Source of the DNA: Chara braunii
Taxonomy: Eukaryota > Streptophyta > Charophyceae > Charales > Characeae
Length of the DNA stretch: 22,381 bases
Reading direction: 5' to 3'
Assembly (NCBI GenBank): GCA_003427395.1
Contig: BFEA01000534.1
Location: 398,054-420,434 of the forward strand
A program made the translations under genes and the position numbers. Position 1 is the stretch's first letter, and each line of letters starts with the position of its first letter. Under the pieces are notes generated by a model. It was not told where the DNA came from. It saw nothing but the letters and a program-made list of their open reading frames with translations, and made no database searches. Shown piece after piece: positions 1-15,245 of the stretch.

Positions 1-21
1 CCCAGATAAAGCTCATTTGTG

Positions 22-60
22 TCACGGATGTCCTTCGAATTGTAGAGAAACTTGAGAAAG
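22..60 (-). CDS. Possible last exon of the LRR gene, with stop
   Basis: After a 92-bp candidate intron (152-61) the minus strand has AG at 62-61. It then reads in phase LSQVSLQFEGHP and a TGA at 24-22, so the joined protein would end CLEKLSQVSLQFEGHP, a plausible final beta strand of an LRR. The weakness is the acceptor: a 33-nt A run stands where a pyrimidine tract should be, perhaps a later insertion. Without transcript data this is only tentative. Confidence 0.35.
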   Translation of the reverse strand, partial: LSQVSLQFEGHP

Positions 61-63
61 CTT

Positions 64-65
<2 letters not shown>

Positions 66-98
<33 letters not shown>
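66..98 (+). repeat. Poly-T run (33 nt)
   Basis: A pure T tract on the plus strand, so poly-A on the sense strand of the LRR gene. It lies inside the short candidate last intron just before the possible acceptor. It is probably a retroposon tail or slippage expansion. Confidence 0.9.
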
Positions 99-100
<2 letters not shown>

Positions 101-152
101 GGTGAAAGGCAGGAGGGCGGCAAAAGGGGAAGCAGCGAAGTGGGCTGACTAC

Positions 153-7834
<7,682 letters not shown>

Positions 7835-7836
7835 CT

Positions 7837-8030
7837 GTTTTATTAATACATGGTCACAGAAACCAAAAAACATTTGCTCCGATAAATCATAAATAAGTTA
7901 AATAACAATTTCGAGGACTTTTTCTCAGTTTTTTATAACTTTTTTACCTTGGCAAGAGGCAAGAGGCAAGGTCGCAAACCTTCCGGGTTTCAATCTAAGG
8001 TGTGGAAGGATTTTTTTCCTGGAATACTCC
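7837..8030. other. No recognisable feature
   Basis: This is intronic sequence 5' of LRR exon A. It holds only AT-rich text and a GGCAAGA triplication at 7950-7970. The missing upstream exon, which must end with one nucleotide of a Gly codon, was not found. Confidence 0.5.
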
Positions 8031-8034
8031 TCAG

Positions 8035-8150
8035 TTTCAGGATCTCAATCTCTAAGGTCGCCAGTTTGAATCCGCGCTTGCACGGAGGAAGGCCTTTGGC
8101 CCAGATGTACAGACGGCAAGGGACCTATAAACTACTGTGGAGGCTCCCGT
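8035..8150 (+). mobile_element. tRNA-derived SINE S1, copy 1
   Basis: It shares with 8355-8478 the segment from GGTCGCCAGTTTGAATCCGC through a GCTTGCA-GGAGG-AGGCCTTTGGCCCAGA block to CCTATAAACTAC. The GGTCGCYRGTTYGAATCC part is a pol III B box. In this copy the B box is mutated (GTTTGAATCC) and the A-box half is poorly kept. Confidence 0.6.
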
Positions 8151-8349
8151 GAACCCGTGGGCAAGTTAAGACCCCTGCGTCTGAGCGGGCTATGTCCCAG
8201 TGGCGGGGTTACGTGCTGATTGGAGCAAAGTGTGCAAGAATTGCCACGTCTGCGTCCGTGTGGTGTTGTTGTGTCGTGTGTGTCGAGCTGGACACTACAG
8301 CCTTGCCCGGGTGGGGTGGATATCATGGCCGGTATGGTTCCACTTTTGA

Positions 8350-8480
8350 ACACTGTGTGTCCTGGCTGTCGTGGCTACAATACTTGGCTCTTGAGGCCCA
8401 GGTCGCTGGTTCGAATCCGTGCTTGCATGGAGGAGGGCCTTTGGCCCAGACGTACGGGCCTATAAACTACGGTGGAAGGA
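8350..8480 (+). mobile_element. tRNA-derived SINE S1, copy 2
   Basis: GTCCTGGCTGTCGTGGCTAC precedes CTTGAGGCCCAGGTCGC and a perfect B box, GGTTCGAATCC (8408-8418). The order resembles a tRNA with a class II-like middle. The tRNA-unrelated body (GCTTGCATGGAGGAGGGCCT to CTATAAACTACGG) matches copy 1. No cloverleaf with paired acceptor ends is evident, so this is not a functional tRNA gene. Confidence 0.65.
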
Positions 8481-8611
8481 CTGGCATTAGCCGCATAACT
8501 CGGATACGAAGTCATATATTGAGAGACCCAGGCACAGAAAGCACAGGAAGCACAGGAGACCTGTGGGTCAGTGTGGGACCATATGGATATAACAGGGCAG
8601 CGACAGAGGGC

Positions 8612-8773
8612 TGACCCACCAGTACTTGGCCCAGCTATCAGCCGTGGAAAAGAATAGAGTAGAAAAAACGTTTCTAGTCGGATGAATTTGGACGCTCCTG
8701 TAGTGGTCCGTACGTTTCCTAAAATCGTGGCTTGTTAAAGGGCACGACTTTAGCAAGTACTGCGGTGGTTTAA
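8612..8773. mobile_element. TTAA-type MITE family M2, copy 1
   Basis: It is closely similar along its whole length to 10024-10181. The left end reads CCCACCAGTACTTGGCCCAG, with TTAA decayed to TGAC. The right end is AAGTACTGCGGTGGTTTAA. It has no coding capacity. Confidence 0.75.
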
Positions 8774-8938
8774 CCCGGCAAGAAGGAATCCGATCGACCT
8801 CAGCAAGTGAGGCTCACAAAAGCTCGAGACAACCGCAGGGGAAAAAATAATATATATTTTAAGTATATTCTAGAGTCTAGACTCTTGTCTTAAACCAGCA
8901 GTACTTCCAACGCACTTTTCTCCGAGGCTGGAAATGGC

Positions 8939-9005
8939 CTGCACGCCAAAAAAAAAGGAAAACGAACCGGCGCAGGGCGGCCTCCTTTTTTTTTGGCAGG
9001 TGCCG
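8939..9005. repeat. Small inverted repeat with A9/T9 arms
   Basis: CCTGCACGCCAAAAAAAAAG pairs imperfectly with CCTTTTTTTTTGGCAGG about 25 bp later. Most of the pairing is A/T run, so it may be coincidental. Confidence 0.4.
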
Positions 9006-9325
9006 CCAGTCATTTTGCTCCCGAAATCCTCCATGGAAATGAATTTAGTGGACTAATCAATGCCGCTCAGGGGTCCTTCGGCCGGCCGGAAGGAAGCATA
9101 GGTATTTCAAGTACACTTTTGACTCGCCAGTGGACAAGGAACCAGACTGATACTCCCCACAATGGACATGGAGCCACAACCATGAGGACCTGTTTTTCAG
9201 AGGGGAGGGAGGAGGGGGGGGGGGAGGAATCAGCAAACAGAGCCTGACCAGTAAAGTGACGTCTAGAGGAGGTTCTTTCTAACTTGCAGACAGCCTGCCC
9301 ATCGAAGTACCAGACAGTCTGCCTG
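9005..9325. other. Unannotated stretch before the U6-like copies
   Basis: Contains the palindrome CCGGCCGG near 9081 and a G-rich run at 9203-9227. A plus-strand open frame here (8993-9247) has no recognisable domain and no splice context. No U6-type upstream element or TATA box is evident before 9328. Confidence 0.4.
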
Positions 9326-9327
9326 AG

Positions 9328-9455
9328 GTGTCTTTTAGGACATCACGACCGTTGAAGATTTTGGAATGAAAAAGAGAGAAGATTAATTAGCATGAATGGC
9401 CTCTTTGCATTCAAGGATGCCACTCCCAAATCAAGAAATTGTCCAAAAAAACAGA
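9328..9455 (+). pseudogene. U6 snRNA-derived copy 1, A-tailed
   Basis: In order it has a 5' stem GTCTTTTAGGACATC, TTTTGGAATGAAAAAGAGAG, AAGATTAATTAGCATGAATG, GCCTCTTTGCATTCAAGGAT and CAAATCAAGAAATTGTCC. These align to the U6 5' hairpin, the TTGGAACGATACAGAGAAGA core and the 3' GGTCC end, with small insertions and many substitutions. The ACAGAGA box is damaged. After the natural 3' end there are A residues instead of T residues, so this is a retroposed copy. Confidence 0.7.
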
Positions 9456-9463
9456 AAAAAAAA

Positions 9464-9578
9464 GGGGTCCTTCAGGGTATCTGTAAAGATTGGAACGATA
9501 CAGAGAAGATCAGCATGGCAGCCATGGACTCTGCGCGAGGATGACAGACATATATAGCAAAATGATCTGGACAAAATA
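9464..9578 (+). pseudogene. U6 snRNA-derived copy 2, near full length
   Basis: It starts GGGTCCTTCAGGGTATC (plant-like U6 5' hairpin) and contains ATTGGAACGATACAGAGAAG, with an intact ACAGAGA at 9500-9506 and an AGC triad at 9512-9514. It then has a 9-nt insertion (AGCCATGGA) in the internal stem-loop, followed by CTCTGCGCGAGGATGACAG. It ends GATCTGGAC with an A-rich tail. No T-run terminator and no TATA box at the expected spacing are seen, so it is probably a retropseudogene. It lies about 15 bp after copy 1 in the same orientation. Confidence 0.75.
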
Positions 9579-9579
9579 A

Positions 9580-10020
9580 AAGAAACAAAAAGGCCGTCTT
9601 CAAAGAAAAAGAGGCCACTTTAGTTGCCTTCTTCTTTCTACACTAGACTCAAGGGGCGAGATCCCACTAGCAAAGAGAATTGGATTAAATGCCTAAATCG
9701 GGATGTGATTTATGCAGAGATGCAGAAAAGCTGACCAATTGCAATTCCCTGCACTTCTCCTCAAACACGTCCAGATTCAGGCATGAAATCCAATCCTCTT
9801 TGCTGATGGAACCTTCCCCCTGTAATCTTCTTCATAAGTTCTTATGCAAAGAAACGAAGACCCATAAAAAAGGACTCGATAACTATTTCGCTGTGAATTT
9901 GGTACATTGTGAAGATAATCCACCAACACATTTTCCCCTTCGACCGTTCCTAAGCACCAGACCACTGGTTCACACGAACCTTTTTTTTTTTTTTTTTGCA
10001 CACGAACCTCTTTTTTTTTG
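9580..10020. other. No recognisable feature
   Basis: Unique-looking sequence with a T16 run at 9980-9996 and a T9 run at 10010-10018. Two near repeats of CACACGAACCT around the T runs suggest a short local duplication. No supported gene. Confidence 0.5.
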
Positions 10021-10023
10021 CAC

Positions 10024-10181
10024 TTAAACCACCAGTACTTGGCCCAGCTATCGGCCGTGGAAAAGAATAGAGTAGAAACGTTTCTGGTTGGATGAATTTG
10101 GGCGCTCCTGTAGTGGCCCGTACGTTTCCTAAAATCGCGTGGCGTTAATGGGCACGCCTTTAGGAAGTACTGGTGGTTTAA
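10024..10181. mobile_element. TTAA-type MITE family M2, copy 2 (type copy)
   Basis: The perfect 17-bp inverted ends are TTAAACCACCAGTACTT (10024-10040) and its reverse complement (10165-10181). The element is 158 bp including TTAA at both ends. If TTAA is the target duplication, the integration style is piggyBac-like. Otherwise TTAA is simply part of the terminus. Copies lie at 8612-8773 and 12352-12479. Confidence 0.85.
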
Positions 10182-10244
10182 GAGAAGGCCTAGCTTGGTC
10201 TGCCAGGGTAGGTGATATGAGCAGCCTCCCCTGGCAGTCCTGCT

Positions 10245-10315
10245 GTTGGCTGCTCCATCTATTGGTGGGGAGCATCACCTGCTGGAAAACGGGTCCAGCG
10301 TCCCAGTTCACAAAA
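10245..10315 (-). repeat. Copy of the retroposon end motif
   Basis: On the minus strand it reads GGGACGCTGGACCCG, then TTTTCCAGCAGGTGATGCTC, then CCCACCAATAGAT. The same motif occurs at both ends of the 3-kb insertion (17460-17515 and 20397-20431). Confidence 0.65.
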
Positions 10316-10359
10316 ACCTAAGTAGTTCTCTTACCAATATATGCGGTACGGGCATGTCT

Positions 10360-10460
10360 ATTCGGGCCTGGTCCCGTACAGAAAAGGGCAGGCCACTTCC
10401 AAAAAGGCGCAGTTGCAGGCTTGCGAGCCTTAGAAAGTAGCTTCATCGACTTAGGGCCGT
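10360..10460 (+). repeat. Dispersed repeat R1, copy 1
   Basis: TCTATTCGGGCCTGG, an AAAAGGCGCAGTTGCAG-like block, GCGAGCCTTAGAAAG and GCTTCATCGACTTA occur in the same order as at 13078-13200. The function is unknown. Confidence 0.6.
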
Positions 10461-10667
10461 GTGAACTGCACAAAAATCCTGGTAGTGTAATTGGTGACAA
10501 GGAGGGACAAAACCCGCCCGTCCCAGGATGTCAGATCAGACGAGGCTCACGACTTTTTAAAGACACAAATACGAATCATAGAATAGCAATGGCAATAAAA
10601 AGAGGGGAACAAAAAAAGACACAGAAAAAGCCACAAAAAAGAGAAACCGCCTGGATTGAAAGACTTC

Positions 10668-10785
10668 CCCATACCCCTGTTTTGAGGCCCTTGACCCCCC
10701 CCCGCAGTACTCAAAACGACTCCTTGCACGCACACCCGTGTTTGGGCCCCTTCACCCCCCCCAGCACTCGAAATGACTGATGAGC
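10668..10785 (+). repeat. About 62-bp tandem duplication with C9 runs
   Basis: CATACCCCTGTTTTGAGGCC-C9-GCAGTACTCAAAACGACT is followed by CACACCCGTGTTTGGGCCCC-C8-AGCACTCGAAATGACT. It could be two units of a minisatellite. Confidence 0.7.
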
Positions 10786-10830
10786 AGCAGATGGTCCAAG
10801 GAATACTTGCAGGAACATTGTGCGGACCAG

Positions 10831-11539
10831 TTACAGGTCCCATGACCATCCCGATGACCTCTCACCTGCAATTCCGTGGACCACAACTGACGCCAGGCCC
10901 TCTGTTCCATCCAGGTTCACCCGCCTCTGAGGAATACTTGGCCGCTGGTCTAGACCTTGCATATTCGGGTTGGGAGTTTGAGATCCCGATTGCCAAGGCA
11001 TTGACATGTCCTGCTGTGTACCCATCCCCTCCCGCGACTTTGGTCGGCCGAACTGATCGACTCCTCCCTGGGCTGCCGATCCTTTCCTCGAGTCCTGCAG
11101 CAACATTCCGTCGATTGCAGGGTGGGCTCCGAACCCTCGTTTACCGCCCCCTGCCAGGCTGCTGACCGACATCTGGCCGTCGTTGTCCCGGCGGTGGTCT
11201 GCCACGGAGGCTTGTGCACTGTTGGATGCCGTTGGAGGTGGAAGGTTTGGATCCTTTGGCACCAGCACACTCCCAGCATTGCTTCCAGCGGTCGTCAGCG
11301 GACGGTTCTCCCCCGCGCCGCCTACGCCATCGCCGTTGGCTGCTACAGCATTATTCGCCGTAGTCACTCGTTTCCTCAACGTGTTGCTGTCATCACAGAT
11401 CTCAAGTAGACGAAGCTTTGGCGCTTGTGGCCATTTCTCTACTGCGCCTGCTGCAACCAGGTCAGCGGCTGCGCTAAGTCCTGAGCAGCGACCAGCAAGA
11501 AGAAGAAGAAGAAGAAGAAGAAGAAGAAGAACGAAGAAG

Positions 11540-11570
<31 letters not shown>

Positions 11571-11580
11571 GACCGCTCTG
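10831..11580 (-). CDS. Hypothetical GC-rich open frame, unknown function
   Basis: The minus strand is open from about 11580 to the stop at 10831, much longer than other complex frames here. The first part is Leu/Phe from a (GAA)n microsatellite and should be discounted. The credible part starts about 11494: LSAAADLVAAGAVEKWPQAP, KLRLLEICDDSNTLRKRV, then a Gly/Ser/Pro/Gln-rich, probably disordered tail (GGGKRGFGAHPAIDG, GRPKSREGMGTQQD). There is no ATG before residue GQM, so it is likely an internal or last exon, or a retroelement protein remnant. No domain was recognised. The GC content and lack of stops are the only support. Confidence 0.4.
11496..11570 (+). repeat. (GAA)n microsatellite
   Basis: About 24 GAA/AAG units with one interruption (AACG). 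It lies inside the open frame at 10831-11580. Confidence 0.95.
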
Positions 11581-11862
11581 TCAGTAATTCAACGAGTTTG
11601 GGCACCCAACCCATGTGCCTGAATGGTACAGTACTACACAAATGTAACTGTAGACAAAGTTGGCAAACAGACCATGAGTTCAAACCAGGAGTCGTCAGAT
11701 GATTCAATACTGGCCCCTACGAAAGGATGACACACATAAATTGAGAAGCGGGCAAAATTTAAAAAAAGAAAAGACAAGAAAAGAAAAAAGAAGCTTAGGG
11801 GTCCCCTGTACATTAAGCCTTAGGAGTAGTGGTTGGTAGGTAGGTAGTGAAGGTGAATTGAA

Positions 11863-11935
11863 AGAATTTGAAAGATACATAGAAGATCAGCATGGCCCCT
11901 GCCCAAGATAAAAAAAAAAAAAAAAAAAAAAAAAA
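11863..11935 (+). pseudogene. U6 snRNA-derived copy 3, 5'- and 3'-truncated, A26 tail
   Basis: GAATTTGAAAGATACATAGA, then AGATCAGCATGGCCCCTGCC and CAAGAT match the U6 core (AATTGGAACGATACAGAGAA, GATTAGCATGGCCCCTGCGC, AAGGAT). A 26-nt A run follows directly. The 3' truncation joined to an A tail indicates reverse transcription of a polyadenylated or chimeric U6 RNA. Confidence 0.75.
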
Positions 11936-12190
11936 GATGCTTGGGCCAAGGGCACAGTGTTCTCTGGTTAATCCAAGAGACTGGCAGGAAAGATATGAAT
12001 CAGAGATTCAAAGTGCTCGGTGCACCCACCACAGGTAGACTGTACAGTTAAAAAAAAAAGATTATGTTTCTATGATGGCACAGGAACATGCTTGTTCTTT
12101 AGCTGTAGAACACCTTTGTAATTGTACCATTACCAGCTCAATATCTATGAGTGTTATTTTGTGAGATTACCTGGATCTAGGTTGATGATA
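11936..12190. other. No recognisable feature
   Basis: Between U6-like copy 3 and the M1 element there is an A10 run at 12050-12059 and otherwise unremarkable AT-rich sequence. Confidence 0.5.
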
Positions 12191-12194
12191 AGCC

Positions 12195-12300
12195 TACCAC
12201 CCGCTTAGAATGCCCAGTCATTATTGCTGTATCTAGACTGAAAGTTGCCCCAAATACGGCTACAATGACCGGGCGTTCTATTCAGGTGACGTCGGTGGTG
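12195..12300. mobile_element. MITE family M1, copy 2
   Basis: 12207-12232 and 12254-12279 are inverted repeats (21 of 26 match) with AGAATGCCCAGTCATTATTG as the left arm. The spacer carries GACTGAAAGTTGCCCCAAA. CTACCAC and GTGGTG lie further out. The spacer is the reverse complement of the one in the copy at 13932-14050, so the two copies are in opposite orientation. Confidence 0.7.
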
Positions 12301-12351
12301 CTAAAGCCACATCCCTCTCTCACCTATCAGCACAAATGTCCACAGCAGGGC

Positions 12352-12479
12352 TTAAACAGCCAGTACCTACCGCATTTTTCGTACCCCCTGGCCTCGAATG
12401 AATTTGGACCAGAGGGGCAGGCCGATTCGGCTCCCAGGTTAATGCCCCCCCCCCCAACCCGTAGGTATTGGTGGTTTAA
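12352..12479. mobile_element. TTAA-type MITE family M2, copy 3 (diverged)
   Basis: The ends TTAAACAGCCAGTACCTAC and GTAGGTATTGGTGGTTTAA pair with three mismatches in 19. The inside keeps GAATGAATTTGGACC as in the other copies but is shorter and has a C11 run. Confidence 0.65.
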
Positions 12480-12727
12480 ACAGCCAGGACACCGCCCCAG
12501 ACGTACAAGATTTCTTCATGACCTACTCTTCTAATTTTGGAGGCTGCACTGCGCGACAGGTTTTTTTTCTTTTTTTTTTTGACCTACTCTTCCGGACCAC
12601 CCCAATGGCTTGCAAGAGGACAGCTGGCGGTTCAGCAAAACCTGGCGCGCAGTGCAGCGCCGCCAGGTGCGGGCTGTACCGCACCGCTAACCAGACATCA
12701 GGCACTGTCTCATCGAGTCATGCCTAC

Positions 12728-13070
12728 CCGGTAGTTGGTTACCCAACCAGACATGTCTGGTTTAAACCAAACTGGGTTAAACCAGACTGGGTTAAACCAG
12801 ACTGGGTTAAACCGCCAGTTTAACCCGGTAAGCACATTTCGGGTGAACTGGCGGTTTAACCCAGTCTGGTTGGGTAACCAACTACCCAGTCTGGTTGGGT
12901 AGCCAACTACCCAGTGAACTGGCAGTTTACCTAACCAGACATGCCGGTAGTTGGTCACCCAACCAGACTGGGTTAAACCGGTAAGAGCAGCACTCTGCTT
13001 CGGGTGAAGTGGCCCTCCGTTAAACCGCCAGTTCACCTGAAGCAGAGTGCTGCTTTTACCGGTTTACGGT
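12728..13070. repeat. Nested palindrome/foldback block with GGTTAAACC units
   Basis: ACTGGGTTAAACCAG occurs as three tandem 15-bp units around 12769-12813. GGTTGGGTARCCAACTACCCAG is repeated directly near 12870-12910 and in inverse near 12730 and 12950. GGTAAGAGCAGCACTCTGCT at about 12980 is inverted at about 13030-13058. TTAAACCGCCAGTT echoes the M2 end. The block can fold into several alternative hairpins. Confidence 0.8.
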
Positions 13071-13077
13071 GGTAAGC

Positions 13078-13200
13078 GCATTTCTATTCGGGCCTGGGCT
13101 GGTGGGCCGGAAGCGAAAACGGAGGGGGCCAGTTTGAAAAGACGAAGTTGCAGCAGGCTCGTGTGCCTTGAAAGGGAAACGCAGCTTCTTCAACTTACGC
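13078..13200 (+). repeat. Dispersed repeat R1, copy 2
   Basis: It begins TCTATTCGGGCCTGGGCTGG and later has AAAAGACGAAGTTGCAGCAG, GTGTGCCTTGAAAGG and CAGCTTCTTCAACTTA, collinear with 10360-10460. It directly follows the palindrome block. Confidence 0.6.
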
Positions 13201-13402
13201 TCATTTGAACTTGTGGTTAAACCAGACATGTACGGCTGGTTGGAAATCAACTTACACCCAGATCTGGTTAATACCAGCCGTAGATGAATGTGCCATGAAT
13301 TGGTGATTTCCAACAAGGAACGACTGGTTGGTCCTAGTGTGAGTATGCTCTGCGAGAACAACCAAGATCTTAACCCCCTGTGATCGCTGTCTCGTGGAGT
13401 GC

Positions 13403-13710
13403 ATATCGTTTGGGAAAAGTTATAAAACCTAAACCTCCCCGCGGTGGAACCTTTGTATTCATTTCGCCCTAGACGGCTGAGATGGGGCAAAAGGTGTGGC
13501 GGCCCCAAAATGACTTTTCATGTCATTCTTGCACCCTGGCTGGGCCGGTACCGGCCCGCTGGCAAAAATGGCAGGAAAGTGTTTTACAGGATGCAAAAAT
13601 GACGCCAAAAGTCATTTTTTGGGGCCTGCAACACTTTTTGCCCCGTTTGGGGTGACATGAATACAAAGGTTTCGCCGCGGGGAGGTTCTATAACTTTTCC
13701 CATATCGTTT
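13403..13710. mobile_element. 290-bp foldback (Mutator-like) MITE with 9-bp target duplication
   Basis: ATATCGTTT at 13403-13411 is repeated exactly at 13702-13710. The element between (13412-13701) starts GGGAAAAGTTATAAAACCT and ends with the near-exact complement AGGTTCTATAACTTTTCCC. The arms run about 130 bp each, including CCTCCCCGCGG, CCTTTGTATTCAT, GGGGCAAAA and CCCCAAAATGACTTTT, toward a GCCGGTACCGGC centre. A 9-bp duplication and long inverted repeats are typical of Mutator-type non-autonomous elements. No transposase is present. Confidence 0.9.
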
Positions 13711-13931
13711 TGAATTGGCATTCTGCACTCACCAATGACCACGTAGATACATGGTTGCACTTCCTTTTTTTCCCTCTTTAGTGATAAGGTATTACGGCTG
13801 CGAAATTGAGCACGCTGGCTCATCCACGACGCATCACCAATGACATCATTGAAACTCTGCTCGAAGTAACAACATTTTGCGACAGATTACCATAGTCACT
13901 GTAGTCAGCGATTAATCAGGGTTGGCCCACT

Positions 13932-14050
13932 GACTACCATCTTCCCCCAAGTAGAACGTACCGTCATTGTTGCTGTATTTGGGGGCAACTTTTCAAGTCT
14001 GGATACGGTGGTAATAACCAGCCATTCTATTCGATGGACGAAGATGGCAG
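13932..14050. mobile_element. MITE family M1, copy 3
   Basis: Left ACTACCATCTTCCCCCAAGT with AGAACGTACCGTCATTGTTG; right ATACGGTGGTAATAACCAGC and ending GAAGATGGCAG. The outer end matches copy 1 and the inner core matches copy 2 in inverse, tying the three together as one family. Confidence 0.7.
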
Positions 14051-14054
14051 CTCG

Positions 14055-14195
14055 ATCATCGACTAGTGTAATCGCTGACCAGTTCAGTCACCGACTATTT
14101 TCTTTGTTGGTTATTTAAACTTATTTTCATTGTCGACTAGTCTAATCTCTGAATATTCTAATCGCTGACTATGTAGTTTAATCGCTGAATGAAAG
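14055..14195. repeat. Short dispersed TAATCGCTGA units
   Basis: CGACTAGTGTAATCGCTGAC, CGACTAGTCTAATCTCTGAA, TCTAATCGCTGACTATG and TTTAATCGCTGAATG occur here. The reverse complement TAGTCAGCGATTAATC is at 13902-13917, so M1 copy 3 is framed by inverted units. Confidence 0.6.
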
Positions 14196-14304
14196 CTTAC
14201 CCTCATTTCCTACATTGCACCTCAGAAACGACAAATTCTTCAGCCGAGTGTATCCCGCAAGTGAATTAATTAATGCTAGAGATCCTTTCCCCTCCAGCCG
14301 CTCA

Positions 14305-14500
14305 TCTTGCAGCGAAATCTGCGGCAACAGACAACGAGGGGATCACCTCCCAGGTCACATTGTTGCAGAGTTACTTTTGTAATTCATCCGATTTCATCGG
14401 GATTTGAACTTGCGTCCCTTTATCGACAGTGCGAGGGCATTACCTCCCAGTCACATTGCTGCAGAAGATTCCATCTCAAAAAAAAAAAGAAAAAAAAAAA
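14305..14500 (-). mobile_element. Possible second tRNA-derived SINE, partial dimer
   Basis: Reverse-complemented, GGGACGCAAGTTCAAATCCC looks like a tRNA T arm with B box. It is preceded by TGTGACTGGGAGGTAATGCC (A-box-like). The A-box half is repeated as TGTGACCTGGGAGGTGATCC further on. A plus-strand A tail (14479-14500) lies outside the apparent 5' end, so orientation and boundaries are uncertain. Confidence 0.4.
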
Positions 14501-14673
14501 GGACACCATTGCTAGAGTCTACGGGCATACTCGTATCAATGACATGACCTTTTGCACTGAACGTGGACATTACTTGCTGTGAGGATAGATCCACAAATCT
14601 AGTATGGCCTAAGCGAGTGCACCTGCTCCTGAAACAAGCTGGGGTTTGCATGGTGAGGCCCCCGACCTCGAAT

Positions 14674-14710
14674 TGTGTTTGTGTTTGTGTTTGTGTTTGT
14701 GTCTGCGTGT
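14674..14710 (+). repeat. (TTTGTG)n microsatellite
   Basis: Five to six TTTGTG units. The stretch 14500-15090 otherwise shows no recognisable gene. Confidence 0.9.
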
Positions 14711-15099
14711 TTTAAATTTCCACCACAACAGCCCCTATTCCACCCAGACGAGTAGATTTGAGTTGAGCCAGCCCAACAATTCACGAACTTCACCTCTTTA
14801 GCAAGCAACATGAATCATAATATTATTAGTTATAGAACCATTTAGATTCTAGAACTGTGTTTAGCTGGGGTTTATTTGGGGCAACAGCTCCTCTTTTACT
14901 ATGCCTCACACGTACAAGGCTGTCCAAATTGATTGTGGTTAAGCGGCAGCTGCCCACATCCCCATGTGCCTTAACTGCCCACTTGGACGTTATAACAGAG
15001 GGCAGAGTAAAGGGGGACCAATGCTCCTGTGAATTTCACTTCAGATCTTCATACTCCTGTTCATTTCAATTCCGATCTTCAGCTTATACTTGGTCTTAT

Positions 15100-15245
15100 G
15101 GTCCTGGCTCCTTTCCCGTTCTGGGGAGCATCAGTCCGGTTCCTATTCCCCCGGCAAGTCCAAGATAGTACAATGGTTACTCACTCACGCTCCTCCCCCT
15201 TATGGTGTGGAGGCCCAGAAGACGGCATTGATTACTTCCTTGAAG
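15100..15245 (-). repeat. LINE 3'-end repeat R2, copy 1
   Basis: On the plus strand CTGGCTCCTTTCCCGTTCTG, GGGAGCATCAGTCCGGTTCC and CCGGCAAGTC, then an ACGCTCCTCCCCCTTATGGT-like block, match 16280-16420. The latter lies directly after the LINE ORF2 stop, so both may be LINE 3' untranslated ends, or one may belong to a non-autonomous partner. Confidence 0.7.

Noticed and set aside
8400-8425. Functional tRNA gene at the B box
   Set aside because: No paired acceptor arm, no clear anticodon loop, and the body matches a repeated SINE.
13056-13508. 150-codon minus-strand open frame
   Set aside because: It lies across repeat R1 and enters the foldback MITE, and shows no domain.
14460-14500. Alu-like ending CCATCTC followed by an A run
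   Set aside because: The similarity is a few bases only. The rest of the sequence is unrelated to 7SL-derived Alu.
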